Shown here piece after piece: positions 25,044 to 34,674 of a DNA stretch of 43,070 nt (position 1 is the first letter of the stretch; each line of letters starts with the position of its first letter). The DNA comes from Thermoplasmatota archaeon (lineage in GTDB: Archaea > Thermoplasmatota > E2 > UBA202 > JdFR-43). The DNA is taken from contig JAPDJP010000024.1 in the NCBI GenBank assembly GCA_029259055.1, positions 1 through 43,070 on the forward strand, in the 5' to 3' direction. The translations under genes and the position numbers were made by a program. The notes under the pieces were generated by a model. It saw only the letters and a program-made list of their open reading frames with translations, made no database searches and was not told where the DNA came from.

Positions 25044-26148
25044 AATAGCTATGCTTCCAGGGGATGGAATAGGAAAAGATGTGATGGAAGCTGCCCAACT
25101 TGTATTAAATGCTTTGGAATTAGATGCTGAGTATATATATGGAGATATAGGGTGGGAATTCTGGAGAAAAGAAGGGAATCCCTTGCCAGAAAGAACCATC
25201 GAATTGCTTAAAGAAACTGATTGTGCTTTATTTGGAGCAATAACATCGAAGCCAAAAAAAGAGGCAGAGGAGGAGCTACCTCCTCATTTAAAGGGAAAAG
25301 TTGAATATTTTAGCCCCATCGTCAGGCTACGACAACTCTTCGATTTATATGCAAATGTTAGGCCATGTAAAGCATATGAGGGAAATCCATTGAATTATAG
25401 GGATGATATAGATTTGGTTATTTTTAGGGAAAATACCCAAGGCTTATATGCTGGAGTAGAATTTTATCCTGTTCCAGATGAAGTAAGAAATGTTTTAGAA
25501 AAAAATCATCCAAATATGCAGAAATTTAAAGATGTGCCAAATGATGAAATGGCAATTTCATTGCGCATCTTTACAAGAAAAGGTTGCCATAGAATTGTAA
25601 AAAAGGCATTTGAATATGCAAAAGAAAATAATAGAAAAAGCGTAACAGTTGTAGAAAAGCCAAATGTAATAAGAGAGACATCTGGGATGATGATTGAAGA
25701 AGCGAGAAAAATTTCTAAGGAATATCCAAATATTGAATATTATGAAGCCAACATAGATGCAATGGCAATGTGGTTACTTAAAAAGCCGCAAGAATATGAT
25801 GTTTTAGTTACTTCAAATATGTTTGGCGATATAATATCTGACTTAGCTGCTCAGCTTGTTGGGGGCTTAGGCTTTGCTTGCAGTGGTAATATAGGCGATA
25901 ACTATGCGATTTTTGAGCCAACGCATGGTTCAGCCCCAAAATATGCTGGGAAATATGTTGTTAATCCAACAGCTATGCTTCTTTCTGTAAAAATGATGCT
26001 TGAATGGCTTGGTGAGAAGAAACTGGCGGAGAAGCTTGAAAATGGAATTGCAACAACAATAAAAGAAGGAAAAGTAAGAACATATGATATGGGAGGGAAT
26101 GCAACAACACTTGAAATGACCGAAGAAATAATAAAGAACATGGATTAA
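25033..26148 (+). CDS. Isocitrate/isopropylmalate-family dehydrogenase
   Basis: The 371 residues form a beta-decarboxylating dehydrogenase: MLPGDGIGKDV (7-17), the substrate region FSPIVRLRQLFDLYANVRP, IFRENTQGLYAG, the Lys-containing VVEKPNVIR and SNMFGDIISDLAAQLVGGLG. The coenzyme region reads HGSAPKYAG from His298; the Lys-Tyr after Ala-Pro is the pair that marks NADP-dependent isocitrate dehydrogenases, where isopropylmalate dehydrogenases have Asp-Ile. That, with IFREN, favours isocitrate or homoisocitrate over isopropylmalate. The start has AAAGGAGGGG a few bases upstream, inside the leuD-like gene. The pairing with the small hydro-lyase subunit suggests a chain-elongation or TCA-type module. 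Confidence 0.9.
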   Translation: MKYKIAMLPGDGIGKDVMEAAQLVLNALELDAEYIYGDIGWEFWRKEGNPLPERTIELLKETDCALFGAITSKPKKEAEEELPPHLKGKVEYFSPIVRLRQLFDLYANVRPCKAYEGNPLNYRDDIDLVIFRENTQGLYAGVEFYPVPDEVRNVLEKNHPNMQKFKDVPNDEMAISLRIFTRKGCHRIVKKAFEYAKENNRKSVTVVEKPNVIRETSGMMIEEARKISKEYPNIEYYEANIDAMAMWLLKKPQEYDVLVTSNMFGDIISDLAAQLVGGLGFACSGNIGDNYAIFEPTHGSAPKYAGKYVVNPTAMLLSVKMMLEWLGEKKLAEKLENGIATTIKEGKVRTYDMGGNATTLEMTEEIIKNMD

Positions 26149-26228
26149 TTTTTCAGCTGACAAATTAAATTAAAATCAATCAAAAATTAAAAATAAAAAG
26201 TATTAAAAATTATTAGCATTACAAGATA

Positions 26229-26483
26229 ATGAATTATCTATTGCTCTTGCTAACTGCATTAGTTGCTTTTGCATATGGGATGCTTTTCGCTTTCTGGCTC
26301 ATTTTTGCGAGAACAGCAAGTAGATTGGCAAGCTTGCTCGAAAAAGTTACTGGAAAAGAGGTTAGCTTGGAAGAAGTTTATCAAACATTTAAAAATATAA
26401 TTGATAAAGCTTATGAGGAGATGGTAAAAGAAAAAATGAGGATGGAAAATGAAGATAGAGAAAATATTAAGAGAAGCATCTGA
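26229..26483 (+). CDS. Small membrane protein preceding an Sm_multidrug_ex protein
   Basis: One N-terminal membrane helix (about 4-28) is followed by an amphipathic, highly charged helix (EEVYQTFKNIIDKAYEEMVK). I do not recognise a family. Its last 35 nt overlap the start of the next membrane protein, which indicates coupled translation and a shared role. The gap before it (26149-26228) is A/T-rich and holds only a promoter-like stretch. Confidence 0.6.
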   Translation: MNYLLLLLTALVAFAYGMLFAFWLIFARTASRLASLLEKVTGKEVSLEEVYQTFKNIIDKAYEEMVKEKMRMENEDRENIKRSI

Positions 26484-27066
26484 GCAAATTTTTAAAATAA
26501 GGCATAATTTGGCGTATTTATACAGATTTATAGCTTTTATAACACCCTTTCTTACAATCGCTTTTTACTTTGCTTTAATTTGGGATTATTTATCTCCCCA
26601 GCAGGAAGCAAAATGGGGGGCGCTGACGCTTGCTTATTTTGTTCCACCTGCAGGTAAGGAAAGTGTTATACCTTTAATGCTTACCGATAATGTTTTTGGG
26701 CCCGCTTTGCCTGCATGGGTTGCTGGGAGCACTATTATTATTATGGATGTTATTTCTTCTTCAATTATTGCTTATAACTGGTGGTTTGCTGAATTTATTA
26801 TAAAGCACGTTCCTTTGCTTGATAAGGGATATGTAGCTTTACAAAAGAAGGCAAGAGAATTTAAAAGAAGGAGATTACTCACAATTAGCTTACTCATTTT
26901 TATGATTATTCCATTTCAAGGAACAGGTGGAATAAGCACGACTATTTTAGCAAGGTTACTTGGCATTAAAGCAAAAAAAACTGTTATTATTGTTTTTACT
27001 GGCTCTATAATTACAACAACCATATGGATTATGTGGTGGCTCGGCTTTTTTAAATTTATTATCTAA
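26449..27066 (+). CDS. Putative small multi-drug export family membrane protein
   Basis: The 205-residue protein has four or five membrane segments. It carries the family hallmark AYFVPPAGKESVIP (62-75) and a later FQGTGGIST, as in the Sm_multidrug_ex family (Pfam PF06695). The name comes from an early assignment; transport of drugs has not been shown for archaeal members. The start at 26449 lies inside the preceding gene with GAGGATGG just upstream. The charged segment KARIHEFKRRR-like (KKAREFKRRR, about 138-147) separates the two membrane halves. Confidence 0.78.
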   Translation: MKIEKILREASEQIFKIRHNLAYLYRFIAFITPFLTIAFYFALIWDYLSPQQEAKWGALTLAYFVPPAGKESVIPLMLTDNVFGPALPAWVAGSTIIIMDVISSSIIAYNWWFAEFIIKHVPLLDKGYVALQKKAREFKRRRLLTISLLIFMIIPFQGTGGISTTILARLLGIKAKKTVIIVFTGSIITTTIWIMWWLGFFKFII

Positions 27067-27088
27067 TTCTTCTTATCATCAATAAATC

Positions 27089-27096
27089 TATAAATA
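27089..27096 (+). promoter_or_regulatory. TATA box of the galE-rqcH-pelota operon
   Basis: TATAAATA lies at -28 to -21 relative to ATG 27117, supporting that start. The upstream ATG at 27096 overlaps the box itself and is therefore unlikely to be used. Confidence 0.55.
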
Positions 27097-27116
27097 TGAA
27101 AATATCATTAAACTTC

Positions 27117-28052
27117 ATGAAAGCACTGGTAACTGGAGGAGCGGGATTCATAGGAAGTCATTTAATAGATGCTTTGCTAAAGAAAAACTATGACGTTGTT
27201 TGTTTAGATAATTTTTCAACGGGCAAGAAAGAATTTATAGAAGGAAAGGAAATAGAATTGGTGGAAGGGGATTTATTAAAGAAGAGAGACATAAGAAAAG
27301 CCCTGAAAGATTGTGACATAGTTTTTCATTTGGCAGCAAATCCAGATGTTAGAATTGGCGCTATAAATACAAAAACACATTTTGACAACAACATTTTAGC
27401 AACTTACAATTTATTAGAAGAAATGAGAAAAGAAGGTGTGGAAAAAATTGTTTTCACTTCTTCCTCAACCGTTTATGGAGAGGCAAAAGTAATTCCTACT
27501 CCTGAAGATTACGCTCCACTTATTCCCATATCTTTATATGGGGCATCAAAACTTGCAGCTGAAGCCCTAATTTGTTCCTTCTGCTATACTTTTGATATGG
27601 AAGGAATAATATATAGGTTTGCAAATGTTGTTGGGCCGAGGGCGACGCATGGAGTAATATATGATTTCATTAACAAGCTTAAGAAAAATCCTAAGGAATT
27701 GGAAATTTTGGGAGACGGAAAGCAGAGAAAATCCTATCTTTACATAGATGATTGTATTTCTGCAATGCTGTTTGGCATTGGAAAAGCTAAGGAAAGAGTA
27801 GAAATTTTTAATATCGGCTCTGAAGATTGGATCGAAGTAAAAAGAATTGCTGATATTGTTTCTCAAGAAATGGGTTTGAATCCTAAATATAAATTTACTG
27901 GAGGGATAGATGGGAGAGGATGGAAGGGAGACGTAAAATTTATGAGATTGGATATTAAAAAACTTAAATCTATTGGATGGTCTCCAAAATATGACAGTAA
28001 GGAAGCGGTTAGATTAACCGCAAGATGGTTAATTAAACATTTAGAAAAATGA
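27117..28052 (+). CDS. NAD-dependent epimerase/dehydratase, UDP-glucose 4-epimerase-like
   Basis: An extended SDR of 311 residues. It has the Rossmann motif GGAGFIGSH (7-15), [10 protein letters not shown], the catalytic Ser region FTSSSTVYG, the Tyr141-x3-Lys145 pair in YGASK, and [15 protein letters not shown], typical of archaeal UDP-sugar epimerases. The substrate is likely a UDP-sugar for surface glycans. The start is the second Met (27117), selected by the TATA box at -28. The gene overlaps the rqcH-like gene by 4 nt. This links a glycan enzyme with two ribosome-rescue genes in one transcription unit, probably by chance of operon packing. Confidence 0.88.
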   Translation: MKALVTGGAGFIGSHLIDALLKKNYDVVCLDNFSTGKKEFIEGKEIELVEGDLLKKRDIRKALKDCDIVFHLAANPDVRIGAINTKTHFDNNILATYNLLEEMRKEGVEKIVFTSSSTVYGEAKVIPTPEDYAPLIPISLYGASKLAAEALICSFCYTFDMEGIIYRFANVVGPRATHGVIYDFINKLKKNPKELEILGDGKQRKSYLYIDDCISAMLFGIGKAKERVEIFNIGSEDWIEVKRIADIVSQEMGLNPKYKFTGGIDGRGWKGDVKFMRLDIKKLKSIGWSPKYDSKEAVRLTARWLIKHLEK

Positions 28053-29890
28053 AGGAATCAATGGATGTATTTGATATACTTGCAATTACAAAGGAATTGA
28101 AAAAGTTTGAAGGTTGTTTTGTGGATAAAGTTTATCAGAAGGATGATGAAGTATTTATAAAGATAAGGGGAAAAGAAAAAGGGGAGATTTTTATCAAAAA
28201 TTCAAAATGGATTTGTATAAGTAAATACAGAGAAAAAAATATGGAATATCCTCCTCCTTTTGCAATGACGTTAAGAAAGTATATTGGAAACGGAAAAATA
28301 AAAAAAATAGAACAATACGACTTTGACCGTATCATTATCTTTGAAATTGAAAAAGAGAAGAAAAAATATTTGCTCATTGTTGAAATAATACCAAATGGCA
28401 ATATTGTTCTAGCAGATGAAAATAAGAAAATTATAATGCCTCTATTGTACCAAAAATGGAGTCATAGATTATTAAAGCAGGGGGAAGATTATATTTTTCC
28501 TCCATTGAAAGCAAATCCTTTAAAAATGGATTTTGAAGAGTTTAAGAAAAAAATAAAAGAAGGAAAAGATGCTGTTAGAGGATTAGTTAAAATAGGAATT
28601 CCCGGTAAATGGGCGGAGGAAATATGCATTAATGCAAATATAGATAAAAATAAAAAAATAGAATTGGATGGAGATTTTAAAAAATTATTTGAATCAATGA
28701 AGGAAATTATAAAAAAATTTGAGGAGGGAGATTTTAAGCCAGTTATTACAGAAAACGATGTTCTACCTTTTCCAATTAGTAGATACAAAGAATATGAAAA
28801 ATTCCCTTCTGTTAACGAGGCTTTCGATGAATATTATAATAGGATAAGGAAAAAATTGGAAGAAAAAAGGGAGGAAGAAATTGAGGAAAAATTGCAAAGA
28901 CAAATAAAACAACAAGAAGAAGCAATAAAAAAGTTCATTGAGAAAGAAGAAATTTATAGAAAACAAGGGGATGCAATTTTTGCTAATTACGAATTTGTTG
29001 AGAAAGTTTTAAAAGGAGAAATTAAGCCAAAAAAGAGAAGATATCCAAAAATATGGATTGATTTACCTTATGGGAATGAGTATATTGAAGTAGAAATTGA
29101 TGAAAATAAGAGTGTTTATCAGAATGCTCAGGAAAAATATGAAATGAGTAAAAAAATGAGGGAAAAAATAGAGGGAGCAAAAGAAGCAATGGAGAAAACG
29201 AGAGAAAAACTGAAAGAATTAGAAGAGAAAAAGAAGAAAATATTCGAAGAAAAAGAAAAAAGAAAGGAAGAAAAAAAGAGAAAATATTGGTTTGAAAACT
29301 ATAGGTGGTGCATATCATCAAAAGGGAATTTAATCATAGCGGGAAAAGATGCCAAAACAAACGAAAAAATTGTTAAAAAATACTTGGAAGAAGATGATAT
29401 TTATGTGCACGCAGATATACATGGGGCGCCATCTTGCATTCTTAAAGCATGTGATATAAATGGCAATAAGTTATCCATAGAAGAAGAGGCGATAAAAGAG
29501 GCTTGTCAATTTGCGGTGGTATATTCAAAAGCGTGGCATCAATTTTTAGTATACAACGCTTATTGGGTATATCCATGGCAGGTATCAAAAAGAGCGGAAT
29601 CTGGAGAATATTTACCAAAGGGGGCTTTTATGATAAGGGGAAAAAGAAATTATGAAAAATGCTCGATGGAAATTGCCGTAGGAAAAGTAAAAATTAACGA
29701 AGAAGAAAAAATTATGGGCGGGCCGCCAACGGCGGTTAAAAAATGGGCTAATAAATGGGTTATTTTTATTCCAGGAAATGAAGATAAAAATAGGGTTGCA
29801 AAAGAACTTGCAAAAGTTTTTGATTGTAGTGTGGAAGAAGTGTTGAAAGTATTACCTGGAAATGTCGCCAAAAAGGAGGAAAATATATGA
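28049..29890 (+). CDS. rqcH: NFACT-family ribosome quality-control protein (archaeal Rqc2/RqcH)
   Basis: Domain order is NFACT-N (about 1-180), a helix-hairpin-helix region with [11 protein letters not shown], two coiled-coil arms around 270-310 and 365-425, and NFACT-R (about 430-560) with [21 protein letters not shown]-like sequence, [14 protein letters not shown] and GGPPTAV. The Asp93-Arg94 pair in NFACT-N matches the DR motif that bacterial RqcH needs to recruit tRNA for alanine tailing. The protein of 613 residues probably binds stalled large subunits and extends the nascent chain; this is inferred from the family. It overlaps the epimerase and pelota genes by 4 nt each. Met5 is an alternative start. 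Confidence 0.92.
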   Translation: MKESMDVFDILAITKELKKFEGCFVDKVYQKDDEVFIKIRGKEKGEIFIKNSKWICISKYREKNMEYPPPFAMTLRKYIGNGKIKKIEQYDFDRIIIFEIEKEKKKYLLIVEIIPNGNIVLADENKKIIMPLLYQKWSHRLLKQGEDYIFPPLKANPLKMDFEEFKKKIKEGKDAVRGLVKIGIPGKWAEEICINANIDKNKKIELDGDFKKLFESMKEIIKKFEEGDFKPVITENDVLPFPISRYKEYEKFPSVNEAFDEYYNRIRKKLEEKREEEIEEKLQRQIKQQEEAIKKFIEKEEIYRKQGDAIFANYEFVEKVLKGEIKPKKRRYPKIWIDLPYGNEYIEVEIDENKSVYQNAQEKYEMSKKMREKIEGAKEAMEKTREKLKELEEKKKKIFEEKEKRKEEKKRKYWFENYRWCISSKGNLIIAGKDAKTNEKIVKKYLEEDDIYVHADIHGAPSCILKACDINGNKLSIEEEAIKEACQFAVVYSKAWHQFLVYNAYWVYPWQVSKRAESGEYLPKGAFMIRGKRNYEKCSMEIAVGKVKINEEEKIMGGPPTAVKKWANKWVIFIPGNEDKNRVAKELAKVFDCSVEEVLKVLPGNVAKKEENI

Positions 29891-30888
29891 AGATTTTAGA
29901 AACAGATTTTAAAAAAGGAGTGGTAAAGATTTATATTCAAAATAGAGAAGATTGCTGGCATTTATATAATATCGTGGAAAAGGGCGATTTTTTGTCTGCA
30001 TATACTTATAGGAGTAAAAAAGAGGCAACAGATAAAATTAGGAGTAAAAAACTGGAGAAGGAGAGAGTATATATTAAAATAGAAGTAGAAGATAAGGAAT
30101 TTCAAAAATTTACTAATCGGTTGAGAATAAGGGGAAAAATCGTTGAAGGCGTGGAAGAAATAGGAGCATATCATACATTTAATATAGAGCCAAATATGGA
30201 AATAAAAATCGAAAAGAAATGGAAAGATTACCATATAGAAAGGCTTAAAGAAGCAACAAAATCTCATCCAAAAGTTGCCATTTTAGCAATGGATGATGAG
30301 GTAGCCAGTATTGCAATTGTGCATGAATATGGAGTAGAGGAAATAGCAAATATTTTATCATATAAATCGGGAAAAATGTATGAGAGCAATTATGATGAAA
30401 AGGAATATTTCGGACAAATATTAGCAAAGTTGAAGAATCTTAATTTGCCAGTTGCAATAGTTGGACCAGGTTTTGATAAAGATAGATTCATTGATTTTGC
30501 GAAGAATAAATTAAAAAATTTTGTTGTAGATAACGTTAGCCATGCTGGTATGGTTGGAGTGCATGAAGCAATAAGGAGAGGAATTATTGAAAGATTAATG
30601 AAGGAAAATAAAGTTGCAAAAGAAGCAAAGCTTTTAGAAAAATTATTTGAAGAAATATCAAGGAATGGATTAGCAACATATGGGAAAAATGAAGTTTTGA
30701 AAGCGATTGAAATGGGTGCAGTTGAAGAATTGCTTATAGTAAATGAGATGGTGAGAGAGGAAGAAGAATTGATTAAAAAAGCGGAAGAACAAAGAGCAAA
30801 AATACATATAATAGAAAGCGAAGAAATAGCTGTAAAATTATCTGCTTTAGGGGGAATTGCTGCTATTCTTAGATATAAAATTGATTAG
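29887..30888 (+). CDS. pelA: mRNA surveillance protein pelota
   Basis: Archaeal pelota (Dom34) is an eRF1 paralogue that, with aEF1A and ABCE1, releases ribosomes stalled on truncated or stop-less mRNA. The 333 residues show the Sm-like N-terminal domain ([10 protein letters not shown] and [20 protein letters not shown]), the central domain with [19 protein letters not shown] and [15 protein letters not shown], and the L30e-like C-terminus with [24 protein letters not shown]. There is no GGQ motif, as expected. Its ATG overlaps the rqcH stop (ATGA), so rescue and quality-control factors are coupled. The 3' end overlaps the stop of the convergent next gene by 4 nt. Confidence 0.96.
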   Translation: MKILETDFKKGVVKIYIQNREDCWHLYNIVEKGDFLSAYTYRSKKEATDKIRSKKLEKERVYIKIEVEDKEFQKFTNRLRIRGKIVEGVEEIGAYHTFNIEPNMEIKIEKKWKDYHIERLKEATKSHPKVAILAMDDEVASIAIVHEYGVEEIANILSYKSGKMYESNYDEKEYFGQILAKLKNLNLPVAIVGPGFDKDRFIDFAKNKLKNFVVDNVSHAGMVGVHEAIRRGIIERLMKENKVAKEAKLLEKLFEEISRNGLATYGKNEVLKAIEMGAVEELLIVNEMVREEEELIKKAEEQRAKIHIIESEEIAVKLSALGGIAAILRYKID

Positions 30889-31481
30889 CTAACAGCCTTT
30901 ATTGTTGGAACACAGTAATGATAGATTATTTTTACCCTGAAATCGTTCCCTTTATCAAAGAATAATGGCTTTGTAGTGATTGAAAGATCTATGCTACAAT
31001 TTACTTTATTCAATTCTTCCCCTTTTAGCAATTCCTCAACTTCTTCCCTACTTTTTGCCTCTACTTTTTTATCTTGTGGTTTATTTTCTTCCGCCTTTAT
31101 TTCAATTTTTTGATAACCTGATGCAGATTGGGAAAATCCCATCTCTGGTATTTCAACACAAGCTTCTATTAAATCGCTCCAATTCCATCCAAAAATTATT
31201 CCATGAAAATCTAAATTATCGCTCCATTCAACAATTACATCAACGCCATATATTACTGCATTTTCTTCTGTTTCAATTGTATATCTTCCACTCCAACCAT
31301 CTTTCCCAACAAATCCCTCATCAATTATTTCATCGCTTTTGTCCATATAACTTACTATGTAATTGTTTTTCTTTATTTCTTCTGAAACAACATATGTCTT
31401 CTCGTGATATATTATTCCAGCTATTGCTATAATTAAGATAACTAAACCCACCATTATTACAATTCTATCCTGTCTATCCAT
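30885..31481 (-). CDS. Membrane-anchored extracytoplasmic protein, unknown
   Basis: One N-terminal membrane helix (about 8-25, VIMVGLVILIIAIAGIIY) anchors a beta-rich domain of about 170 residues. Strands such as GWSGRYTIETEENAVIYGVDVIVEW recur, and there is a short charged linker (KAEENKPQDKKVEAKSREEVEELL). The C-terminal part has strands again (DLSITTKPLFF). I recognise no family; the arrangement is seen in many small Thermoplasmatota surface proteins. It converges on pelota with 4 nt shared between the stops and is separated by 34 nt from the DRTGG gene upstream on the same strand. Confidence 0.65.
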   Translation of the reverse strand: MDRQDRIVIMVGLVILIIAIAGIIYHEKTYVVSEEIKKNNYIVSYMDKSDEIIDEGFVGKDGWSGRYTIETEENAVIYGVDVIVEWSDNLDFHGIIFGWNWSDLIEACVEIPEMGFSQSASGYQKIEIKAEENKPQDKKVEAKSREEVEELLKGEELNKVNCSIDLSITTKPLFFDKGNDFRVKIIYHYCVPTIKAVS

Positions 31482-31515
31482 ACAGCTATAAGTTTTTTCT
31501 ATTTATAAAATTTTT

Positions 31516-32532
31516 TTATGAGCTTACAATTTCTTCAATATTTATTCTAGCTTTTCTTACAATTTCTTTTATTTTATTTTCTTCTTCTGGCAGAATCGTT
31601 GGTAATATATTTTCTACAAGTTTTGCCACTGTATAGGTATCTGGTCGAACCGATAATAAAGGAATTTCCTTTTCATTTGCTTTCGCCAATATATTTGCGG
31701 ATGGTACAATATTATTTGTTAAAATGATTCCTGATGTTCCATCCTCAATACAAGCTGTTATAACATCTGCCCTGTCTCCTCCTGTTATAATAAGCTTGTT
31801 TTCTTTTTTAAAGTCGGGGTGTCTCTTTATTTCGGAAGCAGATAAAGCAGCAATGAAAATATTTTTAACATATTTATCCAATCCTTTTTCACCAGCTACA
31901 ATATTCGCAAATAATTTTTCAGCAATATACCTTACCTTCATTGCTTTCAATTCCTCAATTATGGGCAAGTATCCTAGGAATCTAAGTCCTCTATTTTCAA
32001 TTTCTGTTTTCATTTTTTCTACTTCCTCCTCCTCCACCCTATTTAAAATTATTCCCTTAATCTGAAGATTTTGCTTACTTAAATAGTCAATTTCATCAAC
32101 CATTTCAAAAAAATCTCCAGATACTACAAAAATTATGTCTGCATTTATTTTTTTACTTATTGATATGGCATCAAGCTTTAATGAACAGCCTCTCCATAAA
32201 TATTCTCCCCCTTCAATTATAAATAATTCTTTTTCTGTTGATAACCTATTATACCTATCCATAAATTCTTTCTCTATATCCTCATAAAAATGCAATATTT
32301 TTGAGTGTCGCAATCCCAAACACATTTCACAAGCTTCATTCTCGATCTTGAATATCTCCTTAAATATTATGGCATCATAATCTTCTACTCTTTTTTCTTT
32401 ATATATGGGGTTATCTCCAATTGGTTTCATATATCCTACTTTCATGTTGGATAACTTTGCTATTGCTAACGCAACCGTTGTCTTTCCAGATTTTTCATCC
32501 AGTGAGGATATTATAATATTTTTTCTATTCAT
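31516..32532 (-). CDS. P-loop (BioD/CobQ-like) and DRTGG-domain protein
   Basis: The 338-residue protein begins with a dethiobiotin-synthetase-like P-loop domain (SSLDEKSGKTTVALAIAKL, about 9-27, and a later FIIEGGEYLW). It ends with a DRTGG domain whose signature reads ITGGDRADVITACIEDGTSG (about 250-269). This is the layout of the N-terminal part of long bacterial phosphotransacetylases, without the transferase domain. Archaea often place such a gene beside ADP-forming acyl-CoA synthetase, where it is thought to be a nucleotide-responsive regulator. Here its ATG overlaps that gene's stop by 4 nt. The role remains inference from context. Confidence 0.82.
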   Translation of the reverse strand: MNRKNIIISSLDEKSGKTTVALAIAKLSNMKVGYMKPIGDNPIYKEKRVEDYDAIIFKEIFKIENEACEMCLGLRHSKILHFYEDIEKEFMDRYNRLSTEKELFIIEGGEYLWRGCSLKLDAISISKKINADIIFVVSGDFFEMVDEIDYLSKQNLQIKGIILNRVEEEEVEKMKTEIENRGLRFLGYLPIIEELKAMKVRYIAEKLFANIVAGEKGLDKYVKNIFIAALSASEIKRHPDFKKENKLIITGGDRADVITACIEDGTSGIILTNNIVPSANILAKANEKEIPLLSVRPDTYTVAKLVENILPTILPEEENKIKEIVRKARINIEEIVSS

Positions 32533-34595
32533 TTTATCACCATCCTAGCATCAACCACCTTTGCACCTTTTTCATATACAATTAATGGATTTATATCTAA
32601 CTCAACAATTTCTTCAACTTTATAAACAAGCCACCCTACTTTATATATCGCATCAACTATTGCATCTATATCTTTTCTTTTTTCTCCTCTTACCCCAGCT
32701 AAAATTGGATAGGATTCGATTTCTCTTATCATTCTCCTAATTTCTTTTTTAGGAACGGGTGCAACTCTAAAACTAACATCTTTCATCACTTCTACATAAA
32801 TTCCTCCGAGACCAAACATAACAACTTTTCCGAAAGAAGCATCGGTTGTCGAGCCAACGATCGTTTCGACCCCTTTAGGAAGCATTTTAGAGACCTCTAT
32901 TCCTCTAATATTTGCTTTTGGGACTTTTCTTTTACAGTTTTCTATTATTGCTTCATACGCATCAGCAACTTCTTTATCATTTTCAATATTTAATACAACG
33001 CCTCCCACATCAGTTTTATGAATAATATCTTCAGAAACAACTTTCATTGCAACAGGGTATCCTATCTTTTCTGCAAATTCTATTGCTTCCTCAATATTTT
33101 TAGCCAGATAAAATGGTGGCACATCCAATTTTGCCAGCTTCAAAATTTCCTTTGCTTCATAACTTAACAATTTTTTTCTTTTTTCTTTTTTGGCATTCTC
33201 TATAATTTTCTTAATGCTTTCTATGTCTATTTCAATTTCTTCTAACTTTCCTTCCTCTCTGTCTTCATTTACTTTATATAATGCATATAGAGATGAAACA
33301 GCATCTTCAACATCTTCAAATGCTGGTATTCCTTCTTTTTTGAGTGCTTGGACAATGTTTGTGGCTCCTTCTCCTCCAAAAATTGTGTATAAAGCGGGTT
33401 TATTACAATATTTTTTGTGGGTTTCTATGAGTGCTTCTTTAATCTCTTCTATACCATCCCCTCTATCACAATATAAGGCAAGAATAGCATGTATACTATC
33501 TTCCTTAAATGCTTTTTCTAAAGCTTTCTTATATTCCTTTCCTCCTGCCTGTCCAGTTATATCAACGGGATTCTTATAGGAGCCAAATTCGGGCATTACA
33601 TCTTGGAAAGTCCTTCTCAATATTTCCATATCATCAAACAAGTGCAATCCGTATTTTTCACAAGCATCTGCAGCAATTACCCCCAAACCCCCACCATTTG
33701 TTACAATTACAACATTTTTTCCTTTTGGTGGCGGAGAAGAAGCAATTGTAGTGACCCAATTTAAGCCATCTTCTAAATTATCTGCCCTTAAGATTCCAAC
33801 TTGCCTAAAAGCGGCATCAAATATTGCATCACTTCCCGCCAAGCTACCAGTATGGCTCGCCACAGCTCTCGCTCCCGCCCTGCTTCTTCCCGCCTTCAAA
33901 ACAATTATCGCCTTATCTTTTGGTTTCCTTCTTATGATTTCTAAAAATTCTCTGCCATTTTCCAATCCCTCTATATATAAAAAGATAACTTTTGTTAGGT
34001 CATCCGAAAATAGATAAGAAAGGATTTCAACTTCTGTTAAATCTGCTTTATTACCTATTGATACTATGGCGGATAATCCCATGTTCTCCTCTGCTGCCTT
34101 TCCAATCATAGCGATTCCTAAAGCTCCTGACTGAGAAACAACAGCAATATTTCCTTTTTTTATTTTTGATGGACCAAAAGTTGCATTTATTGGTGGCTTA
34201 GCTGAATATATTCCGAAAACATTCGGACCAAGTATACGACTATTATATTTTTTTGCCTTTTCGACCAAAATCTTTTCTCCTTCTATATTTCCAACTTCCG
34301 AAAATCCAGAAGTAATAACAACAATGAATTTTGATTTTTTTGCAACATCCTCAATTATTTCAACTGCTATTTTTGCTGGAACAGTTATTATTGCTAAATC
34401 TACTTCATCATCTATTTCTAAAATATTTTTATAAACTTTTAATCCTAAAATTTCTCCTCCCTTTGGATTTACTGGATAAATTCTTCCTTTGTAACCTGAC
34501 TCAATAATATTCTTAACAACTGTATGCCCAATTTTACCTGGATGATGAGATGCTCCTACAATAGCTACGCTTTTTGGATTGAATAAGGCTTCCAC
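32529..34595 (-). CDS. acdA: ADP-forming acetyl/acyl-CoA synthetase, fused alpha-beta
   Basis: The enzyme converts acyl-CoA, ADP and phosphate to acid, CoA and ATP, the main substrate-level phosphorylation step of many peptide- or sugar-fermenting archaea. The 688 residues hold a CoA-binding domain (VAIVGASHHPGKIG), a ligase-CoA domain with the phosphorylated His248 in SHTGSLAGSD, and a C-terminal ATP-grasp beta part (LLSYEAKEILKLA, then SEDIIHKTDVGGVVLN and DINPLIVYEKGAKVVDARM). It begins with GTG at 34595. Alpha and beta are fused rather than separate genes. The DRTGG-protein gene overlaps its end by 4 nt. Together with C25 peptidases it suggests peptide fermentation. Confidence 0.93.
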   Translation of the reverse strand: MEALFNPKSVAIVGASHHPGKIGHTVVKNIIESGYKGRIYPVNPKGGEILGLKVYKNILEIDDEVDLAIITVPAKIAVEIIEDVAKKSKFIVVITSGFSEVGNIEGEKILVEKAKKYNSRILGPNVFGIYSAKPPINATFGPSKIKKGNIAVVSQSGALGIAMIGKAAEENMGLSAIVSIGNKADLTEVEILSYLFSDDLTKVIFLYIEGLENGREFLEIIRRKPKDKAIIVLKAGRSRAGARAVASHTGSLAGSDAIFDAAFRQVGILRADNLEDGLNWVTTIASSPPPKGKNVVIVTNGGGLGVIAADACEKYGLHLFDDMEILRRTFQDVMPEFGSYKNPVDITGQAGGKEYKKALEKAFKEDSIHAILALYCDRGDGIEEIKEALIETHKKYCNKPALYTIFGGEGATNIVQALKKEGIPAFEDVEDAVSSLYALYKVNEDREEGKLEEIEIDIESIKKIIENAKKEKRKKLLSYEAKEILKLAKLDVPPFYLAKNIEEAIEFAEKIGYPVAMKVVSEDIIHKTDVGGVVLNIENDKEVADAYEAIIENCKRKVPKANIRGIEVSKMLPKGVETIVGSTTDASFGKVVMFGLGGIYVEVMKDVSFRVAPVPKKEIRRMIREIESYPILAGVRGEKRKDIDAIVDAIYKVGWLVYKVEEIVELDINPLIVYEKGAKVVDARMVIK

Positions 34596-34674
34596 ATTCC
34601 TGTATATCTTATCATCTTATAAATGTTAAGTAGGCATCATCTGTAATTAAATTTTTGTTTAAATAAGTTCATTA

